Shown here: positions 27,892-37,597 of the stretch, piece by piece
Layout: each line of letters opens with the position of its first letter
How positions within the stretch are numbered: the stretch's first letter is position 1
Assembly (NCBI GenBank): GCA_024642215.1
Contig: JAHEBO010000006.1
Coordinates: 1 to 41,960 of the forward strand
DNA: 41,960 bases
Source of the DNA: Limnohabitans sp.
GTDB lineage: Bacteria; Pseudomonadota; Gammaproteobacteria; Burkholderiales; Burkholderiaceae_C
Reading direction: 5' to 3'
Notes under the pieces: generated by a model
What the model saw: only the letters and a program-made list of their open reading frames with translations
The model's database searches: none
What the model was told of the DNA's origin: nothing
Made by a program: the position numbers and the translations under genes

Positions 27892-29044
27892 ACGCGTTAT
27901 TCCGATCATCAGCCAGCCGCTGGGGAATTTACCCATTCCGCAACAGGTTATGCGCAACCATGACGTATCCGGCCCAGCATTGGATACATTGAACAGGCCC
28001 TTGCGCGACCTGCGCATCAGCGTCACAGATCGTTGTAATTTCCGCTGCAGTTATTGCATGCCCAAAGAAATTTTCAACAATGACTACACCTATTTACCTC
28101 ACAGCGCGCTGCTGAGTTTTGAGGAAATCACGCGCACTGCGCAAAGTTTCGTTGCACTGGGCGTTGAAAAGATACGTCTGACGGGTGGCGAACCTTTGCT
28201 TCGTAAAAACTTGGAAGTGCTGATTGAACAACTGGCTGCTTTGAAAACAAACAAAGGCCAGGCGCTAGACATCACCTTAACCACCAATGGCTCCTTACTC
28301 GCGCGCAAAGCAAAAATCCTGAAAGATGCCGGCTTGAAACGTGTCACCATCAGCTTGGATGGCCTGGACGATGCGGTGTTCAAAAGCATGAACGATGTTG
28401 ATTTCCCTGTCAGCGATGTGTTGGAAGGCATTGCCGCCGCGCAAGCTGCAGGCCTTGGTCCCATCAAAGTCAACATGGTGGTGAAACGCGGCACCAACGA
28501 ACAAGAAATCTTGCCCATGGCACGCTACTTCAAAGGCACAGGCATTGCCCTGCGCTTCATTGAATACATGGACGTTGGCGCCACCAACGGATGGCGCATG
28601 AACGAAGTGGTGCCCAGTGCAGAAGTCTTGGCGTTGCTACAGACGGAACTGTCACTCACACCTTTGGCTGCGTCCCAAACTGGTGAAACTGCTGAGCGTT
28701 GGGCTTATCTCAACGGACAGGGACACCCCGATCCGCAACTCGGCGAAATTGGATTCATCAGCAGTGTGACCAAAGCGTTTTGCAGCGACTGCAATCGTGC
28801 GCGCTTGACCACTGAAGGGCAACTGTATTTGTGTTTGTTTGCCAGCCAGGGGTATGACTTGAAGTCCTTGGTCAGGGACAATCAAAACCCTGAAGCACTG
28901 ACACAAGCCATTGCCACCATTTGGTCCCAACGAACAGACCGATATTCTGAATTGAGGCAGCCAGAAAGCCAGGCCATGGCCTCGCTGAGTGACGATGCTG
29001 CGCTCAAGCGCCGTAAAGTTGAAATGAGTTACATCGGTGGCTAA
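27884..29044 (+). CDS. moaA: GTP 3',8-cyclase (molybdenum cofactor synthesis, radical SAM)
   Basis: A 386-residue radical SAM enzyme forming 3',8-cyclo-H2-GTP from GTP, the first step of molybdopterin synthesis. The N-terminal cluster is CNFRCSYC (Cys51, 55, 58), then LTGGEPLLR; the C-terminal cluster cysteines are 300, 303 and 317 ([15 protein letters not shown]), and the protein ends in the essential Gly-Gly. I start at GTG 27884 (Val-Ser-Glu-Arg-Val-Ile-Pro), giving an 8-base overlap with the SDR gene; ATG at 27872 is an alternative. Head of the moaA-mobA-moeA group. Confidence 0.94.
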   Translation: MSERVIPIISQPLGNLPIPQQVMRNHDVSGPALDTLNRPLRDLRISVTDRCNFRCSYCMPKEIFNNDYTYLPHSALLSFEEITRTAQSFVALGVEKIRLTGGEPLLRKNLEVLIEQLAALKTNKGQALDITLTTNGSLLARKAKILKDAGLKRVTISLDGLDDAVFKSMNDVDFPVSDVLEGIAAAQAAGLGPIKVNMVVKRGTNEQEILPMARYFKGTGIALRFIEYMDVGATNGWRMNEVVPSAEVLALLQTELSLTPLAASQTGETAERWAYLNGQGHPDPQLGEIGFISSVTKAFCSDCNRARLTTEGQLYLCLFASQGYDLKSLVRDNQNPEALTQAIATIWSQRTDRYSELRQPESQAMASLSDDAALKRRKVEMSYIGG

Positions 29045-29071
29045 GGCCATCCCTTTCTGAATGTCCCCATC

Positions 29072-29695
29072 ATGAATGAACAACGCATCACCGGTTTAAT
29101 TTTGGCAGGCGGCAAGGGTGCACGCATGGGCGGCATCGACAAAGGACTTCAAAATTTCAATGGCACGCCTTTGTGTCTGCACGCTTTGATGCGCCTGCAA
29201 ATGCAAGAGCACTCGCCGCTGTCTGAGGTCATGATTGTGGCCAATCGCAACTTGTCAGCCTACGAATCTTTAGGCGTCCAAGTGTGGCCAGACAGCACCG
29301 ATGGATTTGCTGGCCCACTGGCTGGCTTTCTCACAGGACTTGAGCGTTGTGAAACAGAGCTTCTTCTGACGGTTCCTTGCGACAGCCCCCTCTTCCCCTT
29401 GAATTTGGCATCGCAATTACAAGACGCATTGGTGCAAGAAGATGCAGACATTGCTGTCGCTGCGGCCAGAGAAGAAGACGGCAGCATCAGGCCTCAACCC
29501 GTTTTCAGTTTGATGCGCGTCCACTTACTCGAAAGCTTGGTCAAGTTCATGCAAGCGGGTGGCCGAAAAATTGACGCATGGACCGCACAACACAAATGTG
29601 TGCTGGTGCCTTTTGACACACCCGGCATCGATCCTCGTGCCTTTTTCAACGCCAACACACTTGAAGAGTTGCACCGCCTCGAAAAAACCACATGA
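29072..29695 (+). CDS. mobA: Molybdenum cofactor guanylyltransferase
   Basis: A 207-residue nucleotidyltransferase that attaches GMP to molybdopterin, giving the dinucleotide cofactor used by DMSO-reductase-family enzymes. The GTP-binding motif LAGGKGARMGGIDKG spans residues 11-25; PDSTDGFAGPLAG and TVPCDSPLFP follow. 27 bases after moaA; its stop overlaps the moeA start (ATGA), so the two are coupled. Confidence 0.95.
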   Translation: MNEQRITGLILAGGKGARMGGIDKGLQNFNGTPLCLHALMRLQMQEHSPLSEVMIVANRNLSAYESLGVQVWPDSTDGFAGPLAGFLTGLERCETELLLTVPCDSPLFPLNLASQLQDALVQEDADIAVAAAREEDGSIRPQPVFSLMRVHLLESLVKFMQAGGRKIDAWTAQHKCVLVPFDTPGIDPRAFFNANTLEELHRLEKTT

Positions 29696-30966
29696 CACAC
29701 CCCAAGTCACTGGCAGAAATTGCTGCCAATTTACAAGGCTACGACCCGCAAGCTCTACCAGCCAGCGACGTCTTGAAGTTTCTCAGTCAATTGGTCACGC
29801 CTGTCACCGAGCTCGAAGAGGTGCCAATCTTTGATGCTTTGAATCGCGTCATTGGCACCGATGTCATCAGCCCTGTCGATGTTCCGCCTCACGACAATTC
29901 AGCCATGGATGGCTACGCCTTCCAAGGCGCGCAACTCGAAGGCCAACAAGAACTGAGCTTGAAAGTGGTTGGCACCGCTTTGGCTGGCAAAGCTTGGCAA
30001 GGCAAGGTCAAAGACGGTGAGTGCGTCAAAATCATGACGGGCGCCATCATGCCCACAGGCTTGGACACTGTGGCGCCGCAGGAATTGTGCACCGTCATGC
30101 CAGACAACATTCGCATACCTGCCAAGATGCTTCGTGCAGGCGACAACCGCCGGCATTGTGGTGAAGACTTGAAAAAAAATAGCCCTGCCATTGGAAAAGG
30201 TGCATGGGCCACTCCCGCCGCAGTGGGCCTGTTGGCCAGTTTGGGACAACCTTCGGTCAAAGTTGTCAGACGCTTGAAGGTGGCTTACTTCTCCACCGGC
30301 GATGAAATTCTCAGTTTGGGCGAAGCCCCTCGCGAAGGCGCGGTGTACGACAGCAACCGGTATACCGTATTTGGCATGTTGCAACACTTAGGTTGCGACA
30401 TGATTGACATGGGCGTTGTGCGAGACGAGCCTGCGCTGTTAGAACAAGCTTTTACGAAAGCAGCGCAAGTGGCCGACGCAGTCATCACCAGTGGCGGCGT
30501 CAGCGTCGGTGAAGCAGATTTCACCAAAGCCATGATGAAAAAATTGGGTGATGTGGTGTTTTGGAAAATTGCCATGCGCCCAGGCCGGCCCATGGCTGTT
30601 GGCCGACTGACACAAAACAATCGCTCTGCCATATTGTTTGGTTTGCCTGGCAACCCAGTGGCCGTGATGGTGACGTTCTTGGCATTTGTAAAGCCTGCAT
30701 TGCAAACCATGATGGGCTTGACCGACACGCCGCCGCCCATGGGACGTGCAAAAACTCTCGAAATTTTGCGCAAAAAACCAGGGCGTACAGAATATCAACG
30801 CGGCATTGCCACACGCAACGAGCAAGGCGAATGGCTAGTGCGAACAACTGGCAATCAAGGCTCTGGGGTTTTGAGTTCTATGGTCCAGGCCAACTGCTTG
30901 ATTGTGTTGTCTCATACCCAGTCTACCGCGCAGGTCGGTGACTGGGTTGATGTCTTGATGTTTTGA
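29692..30966 (+). CDS. moeA: Molybdopterin molybdenumtransferase
   Basis: A 424-residue MoeA that inserts molybdate into adenylylated molybdopterin. Family segments seen: DVPPHDNSAMDGYAF, IMTGAIMPTGLDTVAPQE, YFSTGDEI, YDSNRY and SGGVSVGEADFTK, ending in the small C-terminal beta domain. Full length. The ATG overlaps the mobA stop. Convergent with the efflux permease gene with a single base between the two stop codons and no visible terminator. Confidence 0.95.
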   Translation: MTHPKSLAEIAANLQGYDPQALPASDVLKFLSQLVTPVTELEEVPIFDALNRVIGTDVISPVDVPPHDNSAMDGYAFQGAQLEGQQELSLKVVGTALAGKAWQGKVKDGECVKIMTGAIMPTGLDTVAPQELCTVMPDNIRIPAKMLRAGDNRRHCGEDLKKNSPAIGKGAWATPAAVGLLASLGQPSVKVVRRLKVAYFSTGDEILSLGEAPREGAVYDSNRYTVFGMLQHLGCDMIDMGVVRDEPALLEQAFTKAAQVADAVITSGGVSVGEADFTKAMMKKLGDVVFWKIAMRPGRPMAVGRLTQNNRSAILFGLPGNPVAVMVTFLAFVKPALQTMMGLTDTPPPMGRAKTLEILRKKPGRTEYQRGIATRNEQGEWLVRTTGNQGSGVLSSMVQANCLIVLSHTQSTAQVGDWVDVLMF

Positions 30967-30967
30967 C

Positions 30968-33900
30968 TTAAGGATGTGCGTGACTTGCTGCAGAAGGCGA
31001 GTCAATCACATCTTGCTTGTTGGGGCCTGGCACCGCTTTGCGTGCAAACAAACTGTACATGGTGGGCACCACAAACACGGTGAGCAAGGTACCAAAGCTC
31101 ATGCCACCAACAATGACCCATCCAATTTGAATTCGGCTTTCAGCACCAGCGCCCTTGGCCAAGGCCAAAGGCAATGCACCCAACACCATCGCACCCGTGG
31201 TCATCAAAATGGGGCGCAAACGCTGTCCTGAGGCCTTAACGATGGCCTCAAAGGTGTCAACACCCTGCTCTCGCAATTGGTTGGTAAATTCCACAATCAA
31301 AATGCCGTGTTTGGTAATCAAGCCAACCAATGTGATCAATCCAATTTGGGAATACACATTGAGTGTGCCGCCTGTGAGTTTGAGGGTCATCAAGGCACCA
31401 AACATGGACAAGGGCACAGACAACATGATCACAAAAGGATCGATGAAACTCTCAAATTGTGCCGCCAACACCAAGAAGATGAAAAACAAGGCCAACACAA
31501 AAACAATCACAAGCGCTCCCTGCGAGTTGCGGAACTCACGCGAGGTGCCATTCAATTCGGTGGTGTAACCCGTCTTCAAAATGCCTGCAGCCGTGGCATC
31601 TAAAAACTTCAACGCATCGCCCAAAGCATAGTCAGGCGCCAAGTTGGATGTGATGGACACAGAGCGGCGTTGACCGAAGTGGTTCAATTCACGGGGTGAC
31701 ACACTCTCACGCACTTTGACCAAGGCAGACAGGGGAATGACCGTGTCATTGCGACCGCGTACATAAATATTGTCAATGTCATCCGGAGAATTGCGGCCTG
31801 TGGCTTGGGTTTGAACAATCACATCGTATTGCTCCGCATCTCGCTTGTAACGTGTCACAGATCGGCCACCCAACATGGTTTCAATGGCGCGTGCCACGAC
31901 ATCAACGCTAACGCCAAGTTCGGTGGCTTTGACACGGTCAACATCGATGCGAAGTTCTGGCTTGTTCAAGCGCAGGTCGACGTCTGGCGCAATGAATCCC
32001 GGGTTTTTGGCAATGGCATCCAACATTTGACGTGTGACGGCATTCAGGTTTTGATAGCTGTCTGACGTTTGAATCACAAAGTTGACGGGCCGCTCGCGAA
32101 AACCTTGACCCAGCGATGGCGGCGTGATGGGGAATGCATTGATGCCCGCAATGCCATTGAATTTACCCTGTAACTCACGGGCAATTTCGAGCGTGGTGCG
32201 TTTGCGCTCATCCCAATCGACAGCGCGATAAATCACACTGCCCTGCGCCACAGTGGGGTTGCCCAAGTTGGCAAAAATACGGTCGAACTCAGGATAGGCA
32301 CTGCCAATTTTTTCGAGCGACTTGGCGTATTTGTCGGTGTAATCCAAAGTGGACCCATCCGGTGCTGTCACGGTGGCCAGAATGGTGCCGCGGTCCTCTA
32401 AAGGCGACAGTTCTTGCTTCATGGTGGGGTACACCAACACGATGCCGACACCGCAAGATGCCATGATCAATACCACCAGCCAACGCGCTTTTTTGAGCAC
32501 GATGCGGAGCAAATTCTCGTAGCCATTTGACAGCCCTGTCAGGATTTTCTCCATGAACACGTCAAAGCGATTGGGGTTGGGGTTGTGACGCAACAGCAAA
32601 GAACTCATCATGGGCGATAAGGTGAGCGCAACCAAGCACGAAACCAACACCGCACCCGCCAAGGCCAATGCAAACTCGCTGAACAGTTTGCCAGTCCGTC
32701 CAGGCGTAAATGCCAAGGGTGCGAAAACGGCCGCCAATGTCAAAGACATGGCCACAATGGCGAAGCCAATTTCTTTGGCGCCTTTGATGGCTGCAGAGAA
32801 AGGATCCAGTCCTTCCTCAATGTGCCGGAAAATATTTTCCAACATCACAATGGCATCGTCCACCACCAAACCAATGGCCAAGACCAAGGCCAACAAAGTC
32901 AATGTATTGATGGTAAAACCGGCCAAGGCCATCATGGCAAACGTGCCGATCAAACTGACGGGGATGGTAATGATGGGAATGATGGAGGCGCGCAGGGTTC
33001 GCAGAAAAACGAAGATGACCAAGGCCACCAAAATGACCGCTTCCAAAATGGTTTGGAACACACTTTTAATGGATTTATCGATGAAGACCGAGTTGTCATT
33101 GGCAACATCAATAATCACATCGCCAGGCAAATCTTGCTGCAAGCGCGGCATCATGTCGCGAACACCTTTGGACAATTCCAAAGGATTGGCTGTGGCCTGA
33201 CGGATCACACCCGCAGAAATAGACGCTTTGCCGTTCAGGCGAACGCGACTGCGATCGTCTGCTGCGCCCTCCTCGACTTTGGCAACATCGCGAATTTTGA
33301 TGGGAAAACCATTGACGTTGCGAATGGTGATGTCGCCAAACTGTGCGGCCTTGATCAAATCCGTTTGCGATGTGACGCTGAATTCGCGCTGCTGCGACTC
33401 AATGCGTCCAGCAGGCAATTCCAAATTGCTGCGGCGAATGGCGTCTTCAACATCTTGGGACGTTAAACGATATGCGGCCATGCGACCTGCATCCAACCAT
33501 ACGCGCATGGCGTATTTGCGCTCGCCGTAAATGCGAACATCGGCCACACCCGTGACCGTTTGCAAACGGGGTTTGACCACACGGTTGATCAAATCGTTGA
33601 TCTGAAGCGGCGACAAAGTGTCGCTTGAAAAAGCCAGCCAGATGACGGGAAAGGCATCAGCTTCCACTTTGGCAATGACAGGCTCTTCGATGGCTTGCGG
33701 CAATCGACCGCGAATGCGGGAGGTGCGATCGCGGACTTCGGCAGCGGCCGTGTCGGCATCTTTTTCTAAGCGGAAACGAACCGTAATTTGCGACTGATCT
33801 GCACGACTGATGGAGGTGATCACATCAACCGCGTCAATGCCTGCAATGGAATCCTCAAGAGGCTTGGTCACCTGTGACTCGATCACCTCCGCGGAAGCAC

Positions 33901-34057
33901 CCGGGTACTTCACACTGACTGTGACTGTAGGTTCGTCGATCTTGGGATATTCGCGCAGTGACAGTCGATTGAAACTGACCGCTCCAATTAACAAAATCAG
34001 CAGCGACAAAACGGTCGCAAAGACCGGTCTGCGAATGGAGGTTTCAGCGAGTTGCAT
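30968..34057 (-). CDS. RND multidrug efflux permease (HAE-1 type)
   Basis: A 1029-residue inner-membrane RND transporter. Twelve transmembrane helices arranged 1+5 and 1+5 around two large periplasmic loops can be traced; the proton-relay pair Asp400-Asp401 (GLVVDDAIVMLENI) aligns with Asp407/408 of AcrB, and GLITKHGILIVEFTNQ in the second half carries the conserved Lys. The N terminus RRPVFATVLSLLILLIGAVSF is typical. Its start codon overlaps the 3' end of the adaptor gene by 14 bases, so both form one operon. The transported drugs cannot be inferred, and no outer-membrane TolC/OprM partner lies in the window. Confidence 0.95.
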   Translation of the reverse strand: MQLAETSIRRPVFATVLSLLILLIGAVSFNRLSLREYPKIDEPTVTVSVKYPGASAEVIESQVTKPLEDSIAGIDAVDVITSISRADQSQITVRFRLEKDADTAAAEVRDRTSRIRGRLPQAIEEPVIAKVEADAFPVIWLAFSSDTLSPLQINDLINRVVKPRLQTVTGVADVRIYGERKYAMRVWLDAGRMAAYRLTSQDVEDAIRRSNLELPAGRIESQQREFSVTSQTDLIKAAQFGDITIRNVNGFPIKIRDVAKVEEGAADDRSRVRLNGKASISAGVIRQATANPLELSKGVRDMMPRLQQDLPGDVIIDVANDNSVFIDKSIKSVFQTILEAVILVALVIFVFLRTLRASIIPIITIPVSLIGTFAMMALAGFTINTLTLLALVLAIGLVVDDAIVMLENIFRHIEEGLDPFSAAIKGAKEIGFAIVAMSLTLAAVFAPLAFTPGRTGKLFSEFALALAGAVLVSCLVALTLSPMMSSLLLRHNPNPNRFDVFMEKILTGLSNGYENLLRIVLKKARWLVVLIMASCGVGIVLVYPTMKQELSPLEDRGTILATVTAPDGSTLDYTDKYAKSLEKIGSAYPEFDRIFANLGNPTVAQGSVIYRAVDWDERKRTTLEIARELQGKFNGIAGINAFPITPPSLGQGFRERPVNFVIQTSDSYQNLNAVTRQMLDAIAKNPGFIAPDVDLRLNKPELRIDVDRVKATELGVSVDVVARAIETMLGGRSVTRYKRDAEQYDVIVQTQATGRNSPDDIDNIYVRGRNDTVIPLSALVKVRESVSPRELNHFGQRRSVSITSNLAPDYALGDALKFLDATAAGILKTGYTTELNGTSREFRNSQGALVIVFVLALFFIFLVLAAQFESFIDPFVIMLSVPLSMFGALMTLKLTGGTLNVYSQIGLITLVGLITKHGILIVEFTNQLREQGVDTFEAIVKASGQRLRPILMTTGAMVLGALPLALAKGAGAESRIQIGWVIVGGMSFGTLLTVFVVPTMYSLFARKAVPGPNKQDVIDSPSAASHAHP

Positions 34058-35405
34058 TCAGACCTCGTAAGCAGGGATTCTCACCAGAAACGGCTGGCAT
34101 TTTGCCATTGCCTTTGGCGCTGTCTTTGGAGGCGGCTGTCGAAGGCTTTGCACTTGAATTTGCATTTGCCTCTGCAGGCTTGCCAGTCGCGGCACCGCCC
34201 GGCGCAGCGGGTGCACCGTTAGCGGCCCCAGCTTGTCCTTTTGACATGTCCACAATGCGCACCAAAGTGCCGTCTTTTTGCAAACGCTGCTGACCGGCCA
34301 CAACCACCGAATCACCTAAAGCAAGGCCTTCGAGAATCTCAACTTTGCCGGGTTGGCGCAAACCGATCTTGACGGTGACGCGCTCGGAAATGAGCTCATC
34401 CTTATTGGCACCCGGCACAATTTTCACCACAAATGCGCGGCCACCTTGGGGCACGATGGCCTCTTCTGGAATCACCATGGCATCTTGGCGTTCACCAAAA
34501 ACGGCATTCACCCGCGCAAACATGCCCGGGCGCAATTGCATCTGACGGTTGTCGATGCAACCCCGAATGCCAACAGATCTACCATTGGCGTCGATCAAGG
34601 GGTCAATCGCTTGGATGATGGCTGTGAATTGACGGCCTGGCAATGCGTCAAAACTCACCTGCGCTTTTTGACCAGGTTTGACTTTGGTTTGGAACCGTTC
34701 GGCCAGACGGAAATCCAACAGCACAGCATCGATGTCCTCGACGTTGACCATGTCGGTGCCGTCTTTCAAATAATCGCCGACGTTGATTTGTCGAAGCCCT
34801 GCAACGCCATCAAAGGGCGCCACAACTTTCAAGCGCTGCAGCGTGGCTTGCGCCAAGGCCAACTTGGCCTGCGCCACTTGCAAGGCCGCTTCGCTTTCAT
34901 CCAGCGAACGTTTGCTGATGAAATTTTGCGCAACCAATTCTTGGTTTCGTGTGTGATTGGCCTGTGCAATGGACATTTCGGCCTTGGCTTGCATGACTTG
35001 CGCAGCAGGCAACTGATCGTCAAACTGCACCAGGACCTGCCCTTTTTTGACACGCTGGCCGTCTTTGAACAAAACTTGGCTGACCCGCCCACCCACTTCG
35101 GGGCGAAGCACCACCCCTTGATTGGAGCGCAAACTTCCCACCGATTGTGTTTCGTCCACCAACTTGGCTTTTTCAACTTTGGCAATCTCAACAGCAGTGG
35201 GCTTTGCAGGTCCACCCGCAGCTGGACTTCCCGCAGCGGGTGCAGCAGCGCCACCGGCACTGGTTGGCGACGCAACTGGATTGGCACCCGTCGCAGCCAT
35301 TTCAGTGGCTGTGGAGGTGGGTTTGTGTTGCAGCCACCAAGCGGCCCCTGAGGCTGCGGCCACACCGACCAGAGCAATTGCGAGATATGGTTTTTTGAAA
35401 GACAT
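34044..35405 (-). CDS. RND efflux periplasmic adaptor subunit (membrane fusion protein)
   Basis: A 453-residue adaptor. Residues about 7-27 form an N-terminal membrane anchor (YLAIALVGVAAASGAAWWL), followed by an Ala/Pro/Gly-rich linker, the barrel-sandwich hybrid domain (GVVLRPEVGGRVSQVLFKDG), a coiled-coil hairpin, and PFDGVAGLRQINVGDYL. The C-terminal 60 residues are low-complexity (Ala, Lys, Gly, Ser), unusual for adaptors, and overlap the permease start. The frame begins with TTG at 35408, but the adjacent ATG at 35405 is preferred. It lies directly before its permease. Confidence 0.94.
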   Translation of the reverse strand: MSFKKPYLAIALVGVAAASGAAWWLQHKPTSTATEMAATGANPVASPTSAGGAAAPAAGSPAAGGPAKPTAVEIAKVEKAKLVDETQSVGSLRSNQGVVLRPEVGGRVSQVLFKDGQRVKKGQVLVQFDDQLPAAQVMQAKAEMSIAQANHTRNQELVAQNFISKRSLDESEAALQVAQAKLALAQATLQRLKVVAPFDGVAGLRQINVGDYLKDGTDMVNVEDIDAVLLDFRLAERFQTKVKPGQKAQVSFDALPGRQFTAIIQAIDPLIDANGRSVGIRGCIDNRQMQLRPGMFARVNAVFGERQDAMVIPEEAIVPQGGRAFVVKIVPGANKDELISERVTVKIGLRQPGKVEILEGLALGDSVVVAGQQRLQKDGTLVRIVDMSKGQAGAANGAPAAPGGAATGKPAEANANSSAKPSTAASKDSAKGNGKMPAVSGENPCLRGLNATR

Positions 35406-35561
35406 CAATGTTTCCGAACGGGACCTAAAACAGTTTTGAAATGTAACAGCAGTTGGCAGCGCACTGCATCGGCAAAAACCTCAGGTCAACTGTCGGAAAA
35501 CTCTTGCTTTACCTGGCCTTTACAAACACAAGGACTGCAGCAGAAATCGTGAACGTGGCAA

Positions 35562-36014
35562 TTAGCGTTTCAGAGCCTGCTCTACGCCCAAATTGGCCAG
35601 GGCATCTGCTCGCTCATTGCCAGGATCCCCCGCATGACCCTTCACCCAGCGCCAATCGATCTGATGCCCCGAATTGGCGACCAAAGCATCCAGTTTTTGC
35701 CATAAGTCAGCATTTTTAACAGGTTGTTTGGCTGCGGTTCGCCAGCCCTTGGCCTTCCAGCCGTGGATCCACTCCGTGATGCCTTTGCGCACATACTCAC
35801 TGTCCAAGTACAGCGTGACCTTGCAAGGCCGCTTGAGTGCTATGAAGGCCTCAATGACCGCTGTCAACTCCATTCGGTTGTTGGTGGTGTCGAGTTCACC
35901 ACCAAAAATTTCTCGAACATTCTCCCCCGAACGCATCAAAGCGCCCCATCCGCCCGGACCGGGATTGCCCTTGCAAGCGCCGTCTGTGTGTATTTCAACG
36001 TGATTCACATTCAT
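35562..36014 (-). CDS. rnhA: Ribonuclease HI
   Basis: A 150-residue RNase H that cleaves the RNA strand of RNA:DNA hybrids. All catalytic carboxylates are seen: Asp11 ([16 protein letters not shown]), Glu49 (NRMEL), Asp71 (YLDSEYV) and Asp137 (GNERADALA), with the His of VKGHAG. Full length. Its 5' end overlaps the 3' end of the methyltransferase gene by 20 bases, so it is probably translated from that message. The 147 bases between this gene and the adaptor show nothing I can name. Confidence 0.96.
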   Translation of the reverse strand: MNVNHVEIHTDGACKGNPGPGGWGALMRSGENVREIFGGELDTTNNRMELTAVIEAFIALKRPCKVTLYLDSEYVRKGITEWIHGWKAKGWRTAAKQPVKNADLWQKLDALVANSGHQIDWRWVKGHAGDPGNERADALANLGVEQALKR

Positions 36015-36825
36015 TCTTTCTTTGAAGACTTTTGTCGGTCCGAGGGCCTACCTGCCTTTGTGCAATGCCAACGACCGCCTTTGTTGGGGAACGCTGCTGC
36101 TTCCACCGGGCCCCCACAATGCGGGCTCCATGAACTTTCTTAACGGCAACAATGACGTAGGAGCCCCCAAAAATCGGCCACCACTGTGCACCCAGTCGGT
36201 CCATCCAGGACCACCGGTGCAGCCATTTGGCGTTGTCCAACGCAGGACGCCAGCAGCCAAACTGACTGACTTTGACTTCAAAGCCAAGCAAACGCAGCCA
36301 ATCTCTGAGGCGCCAATAAGCAATCATTTCCTCGCAGGGGGGTGCGCTCAGTCCGTCATAACCCAAGCGTTGGTACCATTTCGATCTTTTGTGACGCCAG
36401 CCCCAAAGGCTGGTGGGGTTGAGTCCCGTGATCACCACATGCCCTTCTGGCACCAAGACCCGATGGGCTTCGCGCAAACTGGCGTGCGCATCCAAACTAA
36501 GTTCCAGGCTGTGAGGCATGACCAACAAGTCCAAACTGTCGGCCTGAAAAGGCAAGGCCACACTGTGCGCGGCAAAATCAAGCGCCCTTTCTGCCACAGA
36601 AGGATCGAACTCTGATGAAGCCAGCCATTGGTGAGGCATGCGATTGGTTCGCAGACCCTGAAGCTCTGGCATGCCCAATTGCAGTGCATGGTAGCCAAAG
36701 AGGTCAGCCACCAATTCGTCGAGTTGGGCTTGCTCCCATTCCAGCAAATAGACGCCAGCTGGCGTACTCAACCATTGACGCCATGCCTGCGTCAGTGAGC
36801 TGCTTTCTATAATAGGATGAGTCAT
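35995..36825 (-). CDS. Class I SAM-dependent methyltransferase, unknown substrate
   Basis: A 276-residue protein with a methyltransferase domain. The classical first glycine motif is poorly conserved ([10 protein letters not shown]), but the downstream blocks [41 protein letters not shown] and [15 protein letters not shown] match a conserved proteobacterial group encoded between gloB and rnhA. The last 40 residues are a basic tail. Its ATG (36825-36823) shares two bases with the divergent gloB ATG. Substrate unknown. Confidence 0.82.
   Translation of the reverse strand: MTHPIIESSSLTQAWRQWLSTPAGVYLLEWEQAQLDELVADLFGYHALQLGMPELQGLRTNRMPHQWLASSEFDPSVAERALDFAAHSVALPFQADSLDLLVMPHSLELSLDAHASLREAHRVLVPEGHVVITGLNPTSLWGWRHKRSKWYQRLGYDGLSAPPCEEMIAYWRLRDWLRLLGFEVKVSQFGCWRPALDNAKWLHRWSWMDRLGAQWWPIFGGSYVIVAVKKVHGARIVGARWKQQRSPTKAVVGIAQRQVGPRTDKSLQRKNECESR
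36808..36813 (+). promoter_or_regulatory. gloB: -10 box of gloB
   Basis: A perfect TATAAT that ends 10 bases before the gloB ATG. Transcription would begin near 36820, giving an almost leaderless message, although AGGA (36815-36818) is also placed as a Shine-Dalgarno for longer transcripts. No good -35 box at 16-18 bases. Confidence 0.4.
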
Positions 36826-37597
36826 GAAACTTATTCCCCTGCCCGCATTCTCTGATAACTACATTTGGTTGTTGCAACACCAAGGCCGCGCCTTGGTGGT
36901 CGATCCAGGAGAGACGGAACCCGTCACACGCTGGCTTGCAGAGAATCAACATCAATTGGACTGCATTTTAGTCACCCATCACCACGGTGATCACACGGGG
37001 GGCGTTGCCAGCTTGCAAAAGCAAACTGGCGCCAAAGTGTATGGCCCTGCCAGCGAGAAACTCCCCTTCGATTACCAAGCTTTAAAACAAGGCGACCTGT
37101 TCAACTGGGCTGATTTGACATTCCAAACTTTGGATGTTCCGGGTCACACAGCGGGTCACATCGCCTATTGGACCAGCTTGGCGTTACAAGACCCCATTTT
37201 GTTTTGCGGCGATACCTTGTTTTCTGGTGGCTGCGGTCGCATCTTTGAAGGAACGCCCGCTCAAATGCTCAAAGCGATGGACACATTGGCCGCACTGCCA
37301 GGCAATACACGCGTATGCTGTGCCCACGAGTACACCCTGAGCAACTTAAAGTTTGCAAGGGCTGTCGAGCCCGAGAATTTGGCGCTCCAAAATTACATGC
37401 ACCATTGTGAAGAGCTCAGGCGTCAAAACTTGCCGACACTGCCAGCACAACTGGCCAATGAATTGAAAATCAACCCATTTTTGCGTAGCCGTCAAAGTAC
37501 CGTCATCCAAGCGGTCAAGGCGTTTGCACCCCAAACCTCCAACCAAGAAGTCGACGTTTTTGCCAACTTGCGTTCTTGGAAAAACGATTTCAGATGA
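36824..37597 (+). CDS. gloB: Hydroxyacylglutathione hydrolase (glyoxalase II)
   Basis: A 257-residue metallo-beta-lactamase-fold enzyme that hydrolyses S-D-lactoylglutathione, finishing methylglyoxal detoxification. The binuclear metal site THHHGDH is at residues 51-57; VPGHTAGHIAYW, FCGDTLFSGGCGRIFEG and CCAHEYTLSNLKFA supply the remaining ligands and glutathione site. Full length. AGGA stands 6 bases before the ATG. Its stop overlaps the next ATG (ATGA at 37594), coupling it to the transglycosylase gene. Confidence 0.96.
   Translation: MKLIPLPAFSDNYIWLLQHQGRALVVDPGETEPVTRWLAENQHQLDCILVTHHHGDHTGGVASLQKQTGAKVYGPASEKLPFDYQALKQGDLFNWADLTFQTLDVPGHTAGHIAYWTSLALQDPILFCGDTLFSGGCGRIFEGTPAQMLKAMDTLAALPGNTRVCCAHEYTLSNLKFARAVEPENLALQNYMHHCEELRRQNLPTLPAQLANELKINPFLRSRQSTVIQAVKAFAPQTSNQEVDVFANLRSWKNDFR

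Noticed and set aside
34353-35351. 332-codon open frame on the plus strand
   Set aside because: Antisense to the RND adaptor gene, no recognisable domain and no Shine-Dalgarno; a shadow of biased codon use.
35409-35561. Promoter for the RND efflux operon in the gap before the adaptor gene
   Set aside because: TTGACC occurs but no acceptable -10 box stands 16-18 bases from it; I could not support a call.
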